From Patescibacteria group bacterium (GTDB lineage Bacteria > Patescibacteriota > Minisyncoccia > JAHIHE01): a stretch of DNA of 6,509 nucleotides. Below, in pieces: positions 6,348-6,509 of the stretch; within the stretch, counting starts at the first letter, position 1; each line of letters starts with the position of its first letter. The notes below the pieces were generated by a model. It made no database searches and had not been told where the DNA came from. It saw nothing but the letters and a program-made list of their open reading frames with translations. A program made the position numbers and the translations under genes. The DNA is taken from NCBI GenBank assembly GCA_018896765.1, contig JAHILZ010000021.1, positions 1 to 6,509 on the forward strand, written 5' to 3'.

Positions 6348-6376
6348 ATTATCCCATAAATTACATTTTCAATCAA
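6348..6376 (-). promoter_or_regulatory. Main promoter of the restriction-modification operon
   Basis: On the minus strand TTGATT (6371-6376) and GATAAT (6348-6353; five of six matches to TATAAT) are 17 nt apart, with TGG directly before the -10 as in extended -10 promoters. Transcription would start near 6341, giving a leader of about 36 nt. It lies just past the terminator of the upstream unit. I see no operator-like inverted repeat over it. Confidence 0.6.
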
Positions 6377-6378
6377 AC

Positions 6379-6399
6379 AAAAAAACGGCCAAGTGGCCG
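6379..6399 (-). terminator. Intrinsic terminator of the gene upstream of the operon
   Basis: On the minus strand a GC-rich perfect 6-bp stem CGGCCA / TGGCCG (6386-6399, 2-nt loop, or 5 bp with a tetraloop) is followed directly by seven T's (6379-6385) and then GTTTG. This is the clearest terminator in the window. It shows that a minus-strand transcript enters from beyond the right edge and ends before the operon promoter. Confidence 0.8.
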
Positions 6400-6445
6400 C
6401 TAACTTATGAAAACTATTGACTATTCTCTAAATATGTGATATATG

Positions 6446-6508
6446 TTAGAGAGGATTTGATGCCTCGTTTTTTTTATTTTTTAGGATCAAATCCTCTCTT
6501 GTTTTTCT
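6446..6508 (-). CDS. Possible 3' end of an upstream minus-strand gene
   Basis: One minus-strand frame is open from the window edge for 20 codons and ends with TAA at 6446-6448; the tail reads ...EDLILKNKKNEASNPL. It is followed after 46 nt by the strong intrinsic terminator at 6379-6399, just what the end of a gene would show. The other two minus frames stop at once or within a few codons. Twenty codons are too few to identify a family, and the segment lies largely inside an inverted repeat, which could equally be non-coding. Confidence 0.35.
   Translation of the reverse strand, partial: RKTREDLILKNKKNEASNPL
6448..6499. repeat. 14-bp perfect inverted repeat with A/T-rich loop
   Basis: AGAGAGGATTTGAT (6448-6461) pairs exactly with ATCAAATCCTCTCT (6486-6499). 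After a one-base bulge, CCT (6463-6465) also pairs with AGG (6483-6485), leaving a 17-nt loop that is almost all T on the plus strand. On the plus strand the stem is followed by TGTTTTT, so it has the form of a plus-strand terminator. A second, competing 7-bp hairpin, TCTCTAA (6425-6431) with TTAGAGA (6446-6452), shares bases with its left arm. Confidence 0.8.
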
Positions 6509-6509
6509 A

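Noticed and set aside
6302..6349. Short minus-strand ORF (MANIDKRLVKVKQKT) whose TGA stop overlaps the methyltransferase ATG
   Set aside because: Its ATG falls inside the -10 box of the operon promoter, so the expected transcript would start downstream of it; there is also no ribosome binding site.
6460..6509. Plus-strand ORF start (MPRFFYFLGSNPLL...) with GAGAGG ahead of the ATG
   Set aside because: It covers only 16 codons before the edge, is mostly Phe codons from a T-run, and the next codon begins with TA and may be a stop. The minus-strand reading, followed by a real terminator, is at least as likely.

Overview
The window looks like a piece of a Patescibacteria (Candidate Phyla Radiation) chromosome, most likely Parcubacteria/Microgenomates-like. 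This rests on low and uneven G+C, compact genes nearly all on the minus strand, weak or absent Shine-Dalgarno sites, extended -10 promoters, and a small bacterial NMD3/BCAM0308-like zinc protein of a kind frequent in such genomes. Lineage is inferred from style, not from a marker gene. The standard code fits: the stops seen are TAA and TAG, and no gene needs TGA recoding.

The core is a four-gene minus-strand operon, read from right to left. It begins with a 607-aa methyltransferase subunit that carries an apparently intact HsdR-type PD-(D/E)XK nuclease domain at its N terminus (4482-6305). Next is a Schlafen AlbA_2 / GHKL-like ATPase / winged-helix protein (3052-4479), 2 nt downstream. Then comes a two-helix membrane protein of unknown function (2288-2887), and last a two-TRD specificity subunit, HsdS (871-2301). 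No separate HsdR motor gene is visible. Methylation and cleavage may therefore sit in one polypeptide guided by a separate S subunit, as in BcgI-like enzymes, with two accessory genes inserted between M and S.

Control signals are fairly clear. An intrinsic terminator (6379-6399) insulates the operon from an upstream minus-strand gene whose last codons may lie at 6446-6508. A good promoter (6348-6376) follows it. Between the ATPase gene and the membrane-protein gene lies a perfect 51-bp direct repeat, each copy holding a promoter-like sequence and a hairpin, which may give the distal genes their own transcription. A weak hairpin terminator follows hsdS.

The 246-bp gap at 625-870 holds a 113-bp composite palindrome (718-830) with 23-bp inverted ends and a GC-rich double palindrome in the middle, resembling a REP/BIME or small non-autonomous mobile element. 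Beyond it is a G+C-richer housekeeping-like stretch: the NMD3/BCAM0308-like gene (82-624) with its own promoter, and the first 23 codons of another gene (1-71), possibly TraR/DksA-like. The contrast in base composition (about 28% G+C in the membrane-protein gene, close to 50% in the zinc-protein gene, counted by hand) suggests the restriction cassette is a mosaic acquired by transfer.
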